NCBI RefSeq assembly: GCF_028281305.1
Contig: NZ_JANQKD010000015.1
Location: 88,154-152,153, forward strand
Length of the DNA stretch: 64,000 bases
Direction of reading: 5' to 3'
Origin: Pelagibius sp.
GTDB lineage: Bacteria; Pseudomonadota; Alphaproteobacteria; Kiloniellales; Kiloniellaceae
The notes below the pieces were generated by a model. The model was given only the letters and a program-made list of their open reading frames with translations. It made no database searches and was not told where the DNA came from. The translations under genes were made by a program, and so were the position numbers. Shown here in pieces: positions 38,980 through 48,503 of this stretch (positions are counted from its first letter, which is position 1; every line of letters begins with the position of its first letter).

Positions 38980-39041
38980 CAGGCATCTCCTCTCGTAGCG
39001 CCGACTTCTGATGACACCGGCGCAGCGCCGGCGGTCGGTCG

Positions 39042-40067
39042 TTATGGAATGTTATCGCGCAGGAACACATCGATGCGGATGCGCTCCTGATCGGCCACGA
39101 TGGGCGTCTCCTCGCAGGCGGACAGCAGCACCCGCGCGGCGCTCCGCGCCTCATGCCCCGGGTCCTGGTTGACCACCGCATCGATGGCGCCGCGCACAAG
39201 CTGCTTGCGGGTAAAGGGCGTCAGGTCGTGGGCAATGAAGACCACCTCTCCCAAGCGCCCGGTCGCCTCCAGAGCCGCGACGATCCCGCGGTTGCCGGCA
39301 CCCACGTTGTAGATGCCCACCAGATCGGGGGTCTCCTCCAGCAGCGCGGTGGTCACGGCTTCCACCTTCTCGAAGTCGTCGCGGCCTTCGCGCACCGGAA
39401 GCACTTCAAGATCGGGGAACTCGCGTGCCATGATCTGCTCGAAGCCGAACTGCCGCTCCACATGGTCGCGCAAAGCAAGGGACCCGGCGATCAGCCCGAC
39501 CTTACCGCGCCGCGGTCCGACGAAGCGGCCCAGCAGCATGGCCGCGGTGCGGCCGGCCGCCGTGTTGTCGATGCCCACGTAGTGCACCCGCTTGGCACCC
39601 GGCGCGTCGGAGACCAGGGTGACGACCTTGACCCCCGTATCAGACAAACCGTTGATGGCTTCGCGCACCGCCGGGTGATCCAGGGCCACCACCGCGACAC
39701 CGTCAAAGTCATCGCCGAGCGCCTCCAGTTCCTCCGCCAGAGCCAGGCCGTCGAAGACGTCGACCGTGCGCACGGCGATCCGTACCCGCTCCGCCGTCAG
39801 GCGCTCGGCGGTCCGCTCCACCTCGCCCTGGAGGGTCTGCATGAAGGTGTTGGTGCCGGTCGGCAGGATGAAGCAGAAACGGTAGTCGCGCGCCCGCGCC
39901 AGTCGCGCCGCCAGCCGGTCGGGCTGATAGGCGAGCTTGTCGGCGGCCGCCTCGACCCGTTTCACGGTTTCGGATCGCACGCCGCTTCTGCGGTTGAGAA
40001 CACGGTCGACGGTCGCGACGCTGACGCCCGCCTCCCGGGCCACGTCTTGGATTGTTATCCGCGCCAC
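39042..40067 (-). CDS. LacI family transcriptional regulator
   Basis: VARITIQDVAREAGVSVATVDRVLNRRSGVRSETVKRVEAAADKLAYQPDRLAARLARARDYRFCFILP; GTG start at 40065-40067. Confidence 0.95.
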   Translation of the reverse strand: MARITIQDVAREAGVSVATVDRVLNRRSGVRSETVKRVEAAADKLAYQPDRLAARLARARDYRFCFILPTGTNTFMQTLQGEVERTAERLTAERVRIAVRTVDVFDGLALAEELEALGDDFDGVAVVALDHPAVREAINGLSDTGVKVVTLVSDAPGAKRVHYVGIDNTAAGRTAAMLLGRFVGPRRGKVGLIAGSLALRDHVERQFGFEQIMAREFPDLEVLPVREGRDDFEKVEAVTTALLEETPDLVGIYNVGAGNRGIVAALEATGRLGEVVFIAHDLTPFTRKQLVRGAIDAVVNQDPGHEARSAARVLLSACEETPIVADQERIRIDVFLRDNIP

Positions 40068-40183
40068 GGGATCACTTCCTCCCTGAGGCGCGAACCATGG
40101 CACGGCGCTTTGATGGGCGCAACTCAAATCATGAGGCTTTGCCTTCTAAGCCCGTGGAAAGCCGCAGAAATCGCCGCGGGACT

Positions 40184-41554
40184 CTAGGCGCGCTCGAAGC
40201 CGCGGCGGCGTTCCCAGTCCGTCACCCGGCGGTCGTATTCGAGCTGCTCCCACTCCGCCGTGTGGACATAGTGGTCGATCACTGGGTCGCCGAAGGCCGC
40301 GCGCAGCATCTTCGACTTGGCCAGGGCCCGCGTCGCCGCGCGCAGGGTCTTGGGCACCTCGCGCAAACGCTTGCCGTAGTAGGCATCACCGACGAAGGCG
40401 TCCTCCAGATCGAGCTTTTCCTCGATCCCCGCCAGGCCGGCTGCCAGCAGGGCGGCGAAGGCCAGGTAGGGGTTGAGGTCCGCCCCGCCGACGCGGCATT
40501 CGATACGCACGGCCTTGGTGTCTTCCCCGCAAAGCCGGAAGCCGGCGGTGCGGTTGTCGCGGCTCCAGACCGCCTTGGTCGGGGCGAAGGTCCCGACCTG
40601 AAAGCGCTTGTAGGAGTTGATATAGGGCGCCAGGAAGTAGGTGATATCGTCGGCGTACTTCAACTGCCCGGCCAGGAACTGGCGCATCAGCTTGGACATG
40701 CCGAGCGCGCCCTTCGGGTCGCGGAACAAGGGCTTCTTGCCGGTCTTGTCCCAGAGCGAGGCGTGGATGTGGCAGGAGTTCCCGGCCAGCTCGTAGTCCC
40801 ACTTGGCCATGAAGGTGACGGCCTTGCCCTTGGCGTAGGCGATCTCCTTGATCCCGTTCTTCAGGATCGTGTGGCGGTCGGCCATCTCCAGCGCGCTGGT
40901 GTAGCGCACGTTGATCTCCTCCTGGCCCGGCCCCCACTCGCCCTTGGAGTTCTCAACCGGAATGCCCGCGCCCTGCAGGCCGTTGCGGATGGCCCGCATC
41001 ACCTCCTCCTCCTTGGAGGTCTGGAAGATGTGGTAGTCCTCGATGTAGTAGCCGGCGGTCTTCAGGTCGTTGTAGTGCTTCTGGTGCGCGCTCTCGTAGG
41101 TCTCGTCGAAAAGGTAGAACTCCAACTCGGACGCCAGGAAAGCCGTGTAGCCCTTGGAGGCGAGGCGCCCCTCCATCGCCTTCAGGAGGGCACGCGGCGA
41201 ATGGGGGATGTCGTCGTGGTGGTGATGATCCTGGACATCGCAGAGCACCAGCGCGGTGCCTTCCAGCCAGGGCGTCACGCGCAGCGTCGAGAGATCGGGC
41301 TTCAGCACAAAGTCGCCGTAGCCCTGGGCCCAGTTGGCCGCCTCGTATCCCGGCACCGGTTCCATGTCCAGGTCATTGGCCAGCAGGTAGTTGCAGGCAT
41401 GGGTTTCGTCCTGCGCGGACTCCAGGAAGAACTGCGCATGGAAGCGCTTGCCGACCAGGCGTCCCTGCATGTCGACCATGCAGACCAGGACCGTGTCGAT
41501 CGCGCCCTGGACGACCGCTTCCTTAAGTTGCGCGAGGGTAAGATTGCCTGGCAT
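40184..41554 (-). CDS. glutamine synthetase family protein (paralogue 1; gamma-glutamyl-amine ligase candidate)
   Basis: VDMQGRLVGKRF...ASELEFYLFDETYESAH...GPGQEEINVRY...KGKAVTFMAKWDYELAGNSCHIHASLWDK...RIECRVGGADLNPYLAFAALLAAGLAGIE. Confidence 0.93.
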   Translation of the reverse strand: MPGNLTLAQLKEAVVQGAIDTVLVCMVDMQGRLVGKRFHAQFFLESAQDETHACNYLLANDLDMEPVPGYEAANWAQGYGDFVLKPDLSTLRVTPWLEGTALVLCDVQDHHHHDDIPHSPRALLKAMEGRLASKGYTAFLASELEFYLFDETYESAHQKHYNDLKTAGYYIEDYHIFQTSKEEEVMRAIRNGLQGAGIPVENSKGEWGPGQEEINVRYTSALEMADRHTILKNGIKEIAYAKGKAVTFMAKWDYELAGNSCHIHASLWDKTGKKPLFRDPKGALGMSKLMRQFLAGQLKYADDITYFLAPYINSYKRFQVGTFAPTKAVWSRDNRTAGFRLCGEDTKAVRIECRVGGADLNPYLAFAALLAAGLAGIEEKLDLEDAFVGDAYYGKRLREVPKTLRAATRALAKSKMLRAAFGDPVIDHYVHTAEWEQLEYDRRVTDWERRRGFERA

Positions 41555-41732
41555 GGCCGGACCTCCGGAGATGACTGGAAACGCCGGAGAGGACTCTCCG
41601 GCAGAGGGAATCGCTTGGGACGGCGAGCATAGAGCCTGACGCGGTCCCAGGTCGAGGCTTCAGGCTACCGGACGCAGCCGTACGGGCTTCGACGGCCGGA
41701 GTCTGATTGTACATGCGGGCCCTGGCCGCATA

Positions 41733-43379
41733 ATGGACCGGACGATGGACAGCATGACGGCAGACATCCTGCTCGCCATCGGCGGCGTCGGGCTCTTTCT
41801 CCTCGGGATGGTGGTGCTGACCGAGGGGCTTCGGCATCTGGCCGGCGATGCCCTGCGCAGCCTGCTGGCGCGCTTCACCCGAACGCCCCTGCGCGGTGTC
41901 GCCGCCGGGGCGCTGACCACCGCCGTCATTCAGTCCTCCAGCGCCACCACGGTCACCGCCGTCGGTTTCGTCGGCGCCGGTCTGCTCACCTTTCCGCAGG
42001 GGCTGGGCATCGTTCTCGGCGCCAACGTCGGCACCACCGTCACCGGCTGGATCGTCGCCATCCTCGGCTTCAAGCTGAACCTCGGCACGGTGGTCCTGCC
42101 GCTGGTGCTGCTGGGGGTGCTGCTCCGGCTCTTTGCAACAGCGCCCTGGCGCCACGTCGGCTGGGCCCTGGCGGGTTTCTCTCTGCTGTTCGTCGGCATC
42201 GAGGCCATGCAGCAGGGCATGGCCCCCTTCGAGGGCGTCGTGACGCCGGGAGACTTTCCCGACGACACGCTTCTCGGCCGCTTGCAGCTTGTCCTGATCG
42301 GCATCGCCATCACCCTGGTCACCCAGTCCTCCAGCGCCGGCGTGGCGGCTGCCCTGGTGGCGCTGGGGACCGGCGCAATCTCCTTCCCCCAGGCCGCGGC
42401 CCTGGTGATCGGCATGGATGTCGGAACGACCTTCACCGCGGTGCTGGCGACCGTCGGCGGCTCGACAGCGATGCGCCAGACCGGCTACGCCCACGTGCTC
42501 TACAACGTTCTGACCGCCACCATCGCCTTCTGCCTGCTGGGGCCCTTCGCCGCCGCCGTTGCGCCCTGGCTGGCGACGGACAGCAGCGGCGATGCCCAGC
42601 TCGCCCTCGTCGCCTTCCACACCACGTTCAACTGTCTGGGCGTTGCGCTGGTGACACCCTTTGCCGGCCCTTTCTCGCGGCTGATTGTGCGTCTGGTCCC
42701 AGAGCGCGGACCGCCCCTGCTGCGCCGCCTCGACAACCGCCTGCTGCGCGATCCGGCCGCGGCCGTCGACGCGGCGGTGGCCACCATCGGTGATATCGCC
42801 GCCGAGCTCACCACCATCCTCACAAGGCAGCTCGACCCCAGCACTGCGCAGCAGCTTCAGGAAGACCGCCTCGCCGCAGTCGACCAGGCGCTCGCCGCGA
42901 CCCGCGACTTCGTCGAGAAAATCCGCACCGAGCCCAGCAACGAGGCGGCACACCGGCGCCACCTCGCCACCATGCACGCGCTTGATCATCTGATCCGCTT
43001 GGCCCAGCGCTGCGACCAGCAGGCCCGCATCGAGATCCTGCAGACCGAGCCGCGCCTGCGGCGCCTGGCGGCCCTGCTGCGCGGCGCCGCCACCGCCATC
43101 GGCCGGGACGACGAGCCCAGCGTCACGGAGGAACGCTTCAACAGGCTGCGCAGACTGCTGCGCGAACAGCGCTCGCGCTACCGCGAGCGCATGGTCGAAG
43201 CCGCTGCCGCCCAAGAGATCGGCGCCAAGACCACGCTGCGCCGCCTCGACAGTGTCCGATGGCTGCACCGCGTCGCCTATCATCTCTGGCGCACTCTGCA
43301 CCATCAGGGTCTCGCCCATCAGGCCGCTCCGCCACAGCCCGCCGCGCCGGAATCGGCCATCGAGCTGGAGAACGAGTGA
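41733..43379 (+). CDS. Na/Pi cotransporter family protein with C-terminal PhoU-like helical region
   Basis: GGVGLFLLGMVVLTEGLRHLAGDALRSLLARFTRTPLRGVAAGALTTAVIQSSSATTVTAVGFVGAGLL...LVTQSSSAGVAAALVALGTG (QSSS duplicated motif). Confidence 0.93.
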   Translation: MDRTMDSMTADILLAIGGVGLFLLGMVVLTEGLRHLAGDALRSLLARFTRTPLRGVAAGALTTAVIQSSSATTVTAVGFVGAGLLTFPQGLGIVLGANVGTTVTGWIVAILGFKLNLGTVVLPLVLLGVLLRLFATAPWRHVGWALAGFSLLFVGIEAMQQGMAPFEGVVTPGDFPDDTLLGRLQLVLIGIAITLVTQSSSAGVAAALVALGTGAISFPQAAALVIGMDVGTTFTAVLATVGGSTAMRQTGYAHVLYNVLTATIAFCLLGPFAAAVAPWLATDSSGDAQLALVAFHTTFNCLGVALVTPFAGPFSRLIVRLVPERGPPLLRRLDNRLLRDPAAAVDAAVATIGDIAAELTTILTRQLDPSTAQQLQEDRLAAVDQALAATRDFVEKIRTEPSNEAAHRRHLATMHALDHLIRLAQRCDQQARIEILQTEPRLRRLAALLRGAATAIGRDDEPSVTEERFNRLRRLLREQRSRYRERMVEAAAAQEIGAKTTLRRLDSVRWLHRVAYHLWRTLHHQGLAHQAAPPQPAAPESAIELENE

Positions 43380-43408
43380 CGCATGGCAGACATGGGTGGA
43401 AAGCGTGC

Positions 43409-44920
43409 CTAGACCCCGTCATGCAGGCGGTGGTTGACCGGCGTCAGCCCCTGACGTGCCTCGTCATAGAGCGTGAAGAGCCGGCTGTAGACTGCATGCC
43501 GCCCGGGGTCCGGGACGTTCTCTTGCGCAATCCGCACGCAGGCCGCCACCGCCTCCTCTGGCGTGGCGAAGATGCCGGCGCCGATGGCGGCCACCAGCGC
43601 CGCGCCGAAAGAGGCATCGCCGTTGCCCGGCACTTTCACCGTCAGGCCGGTCACGTCGGCGATGATCTGGCGCCAGGTGGCGCTGCGCGCGCCGCCGCCC
43701 AGCAGCCGCATGTCCCCGAAGGTCGCCCCCGAGAGCGTCTTGGCCGCCAGCAGCACATCGTTCAGGGCGAAGGCGATCCCCTCGTAGCAGGCCCGGGCGA
43801 AATGGGCCCGGCGGTGCCCCAGGGTCAGGCCGATGAAATCGCCGCGCAGCTTCGGGTCCCAATGGGGCGCGCGTTCGCCCATCAGGTAGGGGTGGAAGAT
43901 CAGGCCGTCGCTGCCCGGCGCGACCCCGGCGGCCATGCGGTCCATCTCCCCAAAGGCGTCCTCTTTCGGAAGCTCGGAGAAGAAGGTATCGCGCACCCAG
44001 CGGTGTGCCGTGGCACAGGCGTTGATGCCGGAGGCCATGTACCAGCGCTCCGGCATGATGTGCGGGTAGCAGGAGACCGGCGGATGGACCTCGGGGTTTG
44101 CGGTCGTCAGGAACACCACACCTGCCGTCGCCAGCTTGATCGCCCCCTGGCCGGGCGCGATGGCGCCGGCGCCGTAAAGCTCCACCGTAGTGTCGTTGGA
44201 GCCAACCACAACGGGCGTTCCGGGTTTCAGGCCCGTGGCGGCAGCGGCATCGGCGGTGACAGTCCCGGCGACCTCCCAGGGTTGGCGCAGCGGCGGCAGG
44301 CTTTCCATCGGCCAGCCGATAAGGCCGCAGATCTCCTCCGACCAGCCGCGGCTCCCGACATCGGACATCAGGGCGCCCAGAGCATCGGAGTAGTCCGAGG
44401 TCCAGTCCCCGGTCAGCCGGCTGCGCAGCCAGTCCTTTGAGATGTAGAGGCGCGCCGTGCGGGCGACGACCTCCGGCTCGTGCTTCTGCAGCCAGGCAAG
44501 CTGGCAGAGGGTCCAGGTCGGATTGGCGCGGTTGAGCCCCTTTTCGATGATCAGGTCGCCCGCGCGGGCGTGCAGTTCGGCGGCCTCCTCGGCGCTGCGC
44601 TGATCGTTCCAGAGAATGGCCGGCCGCAGCACCCGTCCGGCGGCGTCTTCCAGCACGGCGATGTGCGCCCCGCCGGAAAGACCGACGGCGGCGATCTGCC
44701 CGGTGTCGATAGCCGCCTGCTCCAGCGCCCGGGGCACGGCGTTGCAGAGTGCCGACCACCAGCCCGCCGGGTCCTGCTCGGACCAGCCGGGCTGCGGGCT
44801 GTTGGTGACGATCGGGTCGGCGGCCTCGGCCAGGGTGGCGCCGGTTTCGTCGATCAGCGTCGCTTTCAGGCTTCCGGCGCCGAGATCGATGCCCAGCGTG
44901 ACCCGCTTGGCCGCCGTCAT
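43409..44920 (-). CDS. FGGY family carbohydrate kinase (xylulokinase-like)
   Basis: VTLGIDLGAGSLKATLIDETG...QPGWSEQDPAGWWSAL...AVGLSGGAHIAVLEDAAGRVLRPAILWNDQRS...RLLGGGARSATWRQIIADVTGLTV. Confidence 0.93.
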   Translation of the reverse strand: MTAAKRVTLGIDLGAGSLKATLIDETGATLAEAADPIVTNSPQPGWSEQDPAGWWSALCNAVPRALEQAAIDTGQIAAVGLSGGAHIAVLEDAAGRVLRPAILWNDQRSAEEAAELHARAGDLIIEKGLNRANPTWTLCQLAWLQKHEPEVVARTARLYISKDWLRSRLTGDWTSDYSDALGALMSDVGSRGWSEEICGLIGWPMESLPPLRQPWEVAGTVTADAAAATGLKPGTPVVVGSNDTTVELYGAGAIAPGQGAIKLATAGVVFLTTANPEVHPPVSCYPHIMPERWYMASGINACATAHRWVRDTFFSELPKEDAFGEMDRMAAGVAPGSDGLIFHPYLMGERAPHWDPKLRGDFIGLTLGHRRAHFARACYEGIAFALNDVLLAAKTLSGATFGDMRLLGGGARSATWRQIIADVTGLTVKVPGNGDASFGAALVAAIGAGIFATPEEAVAACVRIAQENVPDPGRHAVYSRLFTLYDEARQGLTPVNHRLHDGV

Positions 44921-45723
44921 GCGCCGTCCTCAGGTGTGACGTAGGCGGCGGAAATGCCCCCGTCCACCAGCCAGCCGGCTCCGGTCACATAGCTCGCCGC
45001 CTCTGAGCAGAGGAAACAGGCTACCGAGGCCACCTCGCCCGCCTCACCGAAGCGGCCGAGCGGCATGTGGACCCGCCGCCGCTCCAGCTTCTCCGGCGTA
45101 TCGAAGAGTTCCGCCGTCAACGGCGTGCCGATCGGCCCCGGCAGCAGCGCGTTGGCACGAATGCCCTGGCGGCCGTACTGCACCGCGATCTCGCGCGTCA
45201 TCGCCATCACCCCGCCCTTGGAGGCGGTGTAGGCAAGCTGGGGGACCGCCGAGCCCATGACCGCCACCAGCGAGGACATGTTGAGAATGGCGCCGCCGCC
45301 GGCCCGCCGCAGGGCCGGAATGCCGAAGCGGCAGCCGTGGAAGACGCCTGTCAGGTTGATGGCGATGGTGCGGTCCCAGATGGCAAGATCCGTGTCCTCG
45401 GGCCCGCGGTCCTCCGACAGCATGATCCCGGCGTTGTTAAAGAGCGTGTCGACGCGGCCGAGCCCGGCCTCAGCCGCTGCGATCATTTCCGCAACGGACT
45501 CGCCCTCGGCGACGTCGACCTCCAGGGCCAGGGCCTTGCCGCCGGCCGCCGTGATCGCCTCCGCCGTCTGCTCTGCCGCCGCGAGATTCAGATCGGCGGC
45601 CGCCACCGCCGCCCCCTCCCGGGCGAACAGCAGCGCCGCCTCGCGACCGATCCCGGCGCCGGCGCCGGTGATGACCGCGTGGCGCCCGGCCAGTTGCTGA
45701 CCGGCCGTCTGCTGATGCGTCAT
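44917..45723 (-). CDS. SDR family oxidoreductase
   Basis: LAGRHAVITGAGAGIGREAALLFAREGA, FNNAGIM, YTASKGGVMAMTREIAVQYGRQGIRANALLPGPIGTPL. Start at MTHQQTAG. Confidence 0.94.
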   Translation of the reverse strand: MTHQQTAGQQLAGRHAVITGAGAGIGREAALLFAREGAAVAAADLNLAAAEQTAEAITAAGGKALALEVDVAEGESVAEMIAAAEAGLGRVDTLFNNAGIMLSEDRGPEDTDLAIWDRTIAINLTGVFHGCRFGIPALRRAGGGAILNMSSLVAVMGSAVPQLAYTASKGGVMAMTREIAVQYGRQGIRANALLPGPIGTPLTAELFDTPEKLERRRVHMPLGRFGEAGEVASVACFLCSEAASYVTGAGWLVDGGISAAYVTPEDGA

Positions 45724-45801
45724 GCTTTCCCCCTGCGGGCTGATCCTCGTAAGGTCCCGGATCAGAAGGTAGCTTGCGTGACTTGGCAACTGCAACATAA
45801 T

Positions 45802-45817
45802 GTTGGTAAGTACCAAC
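45802..45817. promoter_or_regulatory. palindrome GTTGGTA-AG-TACCAAC in divergent promoter region
   Basis: Perfect 7-bp arms around 2-nt centre, between divergent SDR (45723) and glnT-like (45880) starts. Confidence 0.5.
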
Positions 45818-45879
45818 TCAACACGGTAGCACAGGGGCTGCCGCCAACACCGCGGAACGGGGACACGAGGAGGCAGGAC

Positions 45880-47208
45880 ATGGCGGGGGATTCAGTAAAG
45901 GACATGATGGCGGCCTTGAAGAAGATGGGCGCGCGCTACGTCCGCTTCGAACTGCCGGACCTGCACGGCGTCAGCCGCACCAAGGTGATCCCGGTTTCAA
46001 AGGTCGAGGGTTATGCCCGCAAGGGTCTGAACTTCTATGGCGGCACCATCGGCCTCGACTCCGCATCGGCGGTGATCGGCGGCTGCGGCGTTCACGAGGA
46101 AGTCAGCTACCGCGACCAGCAGCTGATCCCCGATCCCGCGACCCTGCGCCCCGTGCCCTGGCTGGAGGGAACCGCCAAGGTGATCTGCGATGCGCGCTGG
46201 GGACCGGGCGAGCCTATCGCCGCCACCCCGCGCACGGTGCTCGCCAGCCTGCTGAACCAGGCGCACAAGATGGGCTACGACGTCATGTTCGGCCTGGAGT
46301 TCGAGTTCTATCTGCTTGACGCGGAGACCAAGCAGCCGCTCTTCGGCGGCGTGCACATCTTCAACGCGACGCGCAATCAGTACGTACCCTTCCTGGACAC
46401 GCTGCTCGACACGCTGCAGGCCGCCGGCATCGACGTCATCACCCACAACTGCGAGTACTCGCCCTCGCAGTACGAGACCAATTTCGGCCCCGGCATCGGC
46501 CTGGACGGCGCGGACACCGGCTTCACCTTCAAGAACGCCATCAAGGAGCTGGCGCACCGCAACGGCTATCTCGCCACCTTTATGTCGAAGCCGGCAACGG
46601 ACATGGCCGGCTGCGGCTGCCACGTGCACGTCAGCCTGGTGAACCGCAAGAACGGCAAGAACGCCTTTTATACGAAGGGCGCGAAGGAGGGGCTCAACCC
46701 CCTGATCCGCCAGTTCTCCGCCGGCATCCTCACCCACGCAAAGGCCCTGCAGCCGCTGATCGGGCCGACGCCCAACTGCTACCACCGCCTGAAGCCCCAC
46801 ACCTTCGCCCCCTCCAACATCTCCTGGGGCGTGGAGGACCGCACGGCCATGGTGCGCATCAAGCACGCCGGCGGAGAGGACTGCCATGTCGAGATGCGCG
46901 CCGCCTCCGGCCTCTCCAACCCTTATCTGGCCGCGGCGGGCGTGCTGGCCGCCGGCCTTCTGGGCATCAAGGCCAAAGGCGACCTGCCCACACCCTCCAA
47001 GGGTCCTTCGGAGGACGATCCAAAGCACGAGAAACTGGCCGGCAGCCTGGAAGACGCCCTTGCCGCGTTGAAGAAGGACAAGGCCATGCAGGACATGCTG
47101 GGCAAGGACTTCATGAAGCTCTTCGTCACCGTCAAGGAGGCCGAACTGGCCCGCTTCCGCAGCCACGTCACCGACTGGGAGCGCAACGAGTACCTGGAGC
47201 TCTACTAG
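45880..47208 (+). CDS. glutamine synthetase family, GlnT/type III-like (paralogue 2)
   Basis: MAGDSVKDMMAALKKMGARYVRFELPDLHGVSRTKVIPVSKVEGYARKGLNFYGG...FGLEFEFYLLDAETK...YSPSQYETNFGPG...KPATDMAGCGCHVHVSLVNRKNGKNAF. Confidence 0.93.
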   Translation: MAGDSVKDMMAALKKMGARYVRFELPDLHGVSRTKVIPVSKVEGYARKGLNFYGGTIGLDSASAVIGGCGVHEEVSYRDQQLIPDPATLRPVPWLEGTAKVICDARWGPGEPIAATPRTVLASLLNQAHKMGYDVMFGLEFEFYLLDAETKQPLFGGVHIFNATRNQYVPFLDTLLDTLQAAGIDVITHNCEYSPSQYETNFGPGIGLDGADTGFTFKNAIKELAHRNGYLATFMSKPATDMAGCGCHVHVSLVNRKNGKNAFYTKGAKEGLNPLIRQFSAGILTHAKALQPLIGPTPNCYHRLKPHTFAPSNISWGVEDRTAMVRIKHAGGEDCHVEMRAASGLSNPYLAAAGVLAAGLLGIKAKGDLPTPSKGPSEDDPKHEKLAGSLEDALAALKKDKAMQDMLGKDFMKLFVTVKEAELARFRSHVTDWERNEYLELY

Positions 47209-47347
47209 GAAAAGAGGTCTGTTTGAGAGCGATCTCTGGACGCTATTCAGAGATTCCAGGCGATAGCTTCCAGGCGATGAGGATTTCTTAACCACTGACC
47301 GCTGTAATCGACCGCAGGTAGAGATTCGGATTGCAACGGGGCTTGAG

Positions 47348-47761
47348 ATGTCAACCCAGAGCGGCTGCCCGCTTCATGTGCTGATCATCGACGACCAGAA
47401 GACCATGCGGTCGATCATCAAGGGTATGCTGCGGACCATCGGCATCACCTCCATTACCGCCAAGCCCAGCGGCGAGGAGGCGTTGGACTATCTTATCGAC
47501 GGAAACAGCCGCTTTCCCGATGTCATCATCAGCGACCTTCACATGGAGAATATGGACGGGATCGAGTTCTGTAACACCGTGCGCCGTAACAAGGAACTCA
47601 AGAACAAGGGCGTGCCGATCCTGATCCTCACCGGCGATACGGAGCCGCTTCTCCACGAGGTCTCCAAGCAGGTCGGCGCCCTGACGGTCCTCACAAAACC
47701 GATCACCGCCGAGGCTTTGAAAGTCCAGATCGAGGAGGCCGTGGGCTACTCCTTCGCCTGA
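47348..47761 (+). CDS. stand-alone CheY-like response regulator receiver
   Basis: VLIIDDQKTMRSIIKGMLRTIG...PDVIISDLHMENMDGIEF...ILILTGDTE...TVLTKPITAEAL; DD/D57/T/K receiver residues; no output domain. Confidence 0.95.
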   Translation: MSTQSGCPLHVLIIDDQKTMRSIIKGMLRTIGITSITAKPSGEEALDYLIDGNSRFPDVIISDLHMENMDGIEFCNTVRRNKELKNKGVPILILTGDTEPLLHEVSKQVGALTVLTKPITAEALKVQIEEAVGYSFA

Positions 47762-47918
47762 ACTGTGCAACGCGGCGCTTCCAAACGCCGCTTGGTGAAC
47801 GCCAAACCTTTGGTTGTGTCACGCGAAAGCGGCACCTCTCGAGTTAACATAAACGAAACGTCTGCCGCTCAGACTGGCCGCAGTTCGAGATCAACATCGA
47901 ACAGCGACAGCAATCGCC

Positions 47919-48503
47919 ATGAAGATCGACCAGAAGACGACCAGTCCGGCGCAGCGCACACGCGCCCGCCAGGACCTTTCCAGCCTTCTGCGCAGCCGCG
48001 TGGATGCGCCGCCGCCCTGTGCGGCCAACTGTCCGGATGCCTTCGGACCCCGCTGTTCGCGGAGTTGCCCGGAGGTTCCGCGCAGGCTGTCCTCCGACCC
48101 CGAGGGCCATCCGCTGGACCCGCTCATCGCACCGCTGGTCTACGAAGTCCGGCGCCTGAAAGTGTTTCAGCCCTGCTGGTCCTGCGAGGGTCACAACGGC
48201 CCGGACGGATCGCTCTGGAAGGTGCCCCGGGTCTGGTTCTACTGCGACAGCATGACCCATGTCCGCGCGCTGGCGGGCGCCATCCGGCAGATGGAGTTGG
48301 ACCGGCGCCTCCACGCAAGCTGGCAGGTGGTGCTTGTCTCGCTGGATCAGAAGAGCCCGGACTGCTGCTTCTCCCTCGAGCCGGCAGGCCTGGCGCCGAC
48401 GGTCAGCCTGCAGGAACTGCAGGCCGACGTGACGGTCATCGCCGCCAGCCTCCACGATCTCGTGGTGCAGATCGCTGACGATCTGAAGTGGAGGGTCGGG
48501 TAG
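47919..48503 (+). CDS. uncharacterised Cys-rich protein
   Basis: 194 aa; CAANCPDAFGPRCSRSC (C-x3-C-x8-C-x3-C) and CWSCEGH; GTG of next gene follows its stop directly. Confidence 0.75.
   Translation: MKIDQKTTSPAQRTRARQDLSSLLRSRVDAPPPCAANCPDAFGPRCSRSCPEVPRRLSSDPEGHPLDPLIAPLVYEVRRLKVFQPCWSCEGHNGPDGSLWKVPRVWFYCDSMTHVRALAGAIRQMELDRRLHASWQVVLVSLDQKSPDCCFSLEPAGLAPTVSLQELQADVTVIAASLHDLVVQIADDLKWRVG

Noticed and set aside
41523-43319. 598-aa minus-strand ORF opposite the Na/Pi symporter
   Set aside because: Gly/Gln/Asp-rich frame with no fold pattern; also overlaps the start of the glutamine synthetase gene.
45067-45879. N-terminal extension of the 713-aa plus-strand ORF ahead of GlnT
   Set aside because: Extension is antisense to the SDR gene; true start taken at 45880 after a GGAGGCAGGAC-type ribosome-binding region.
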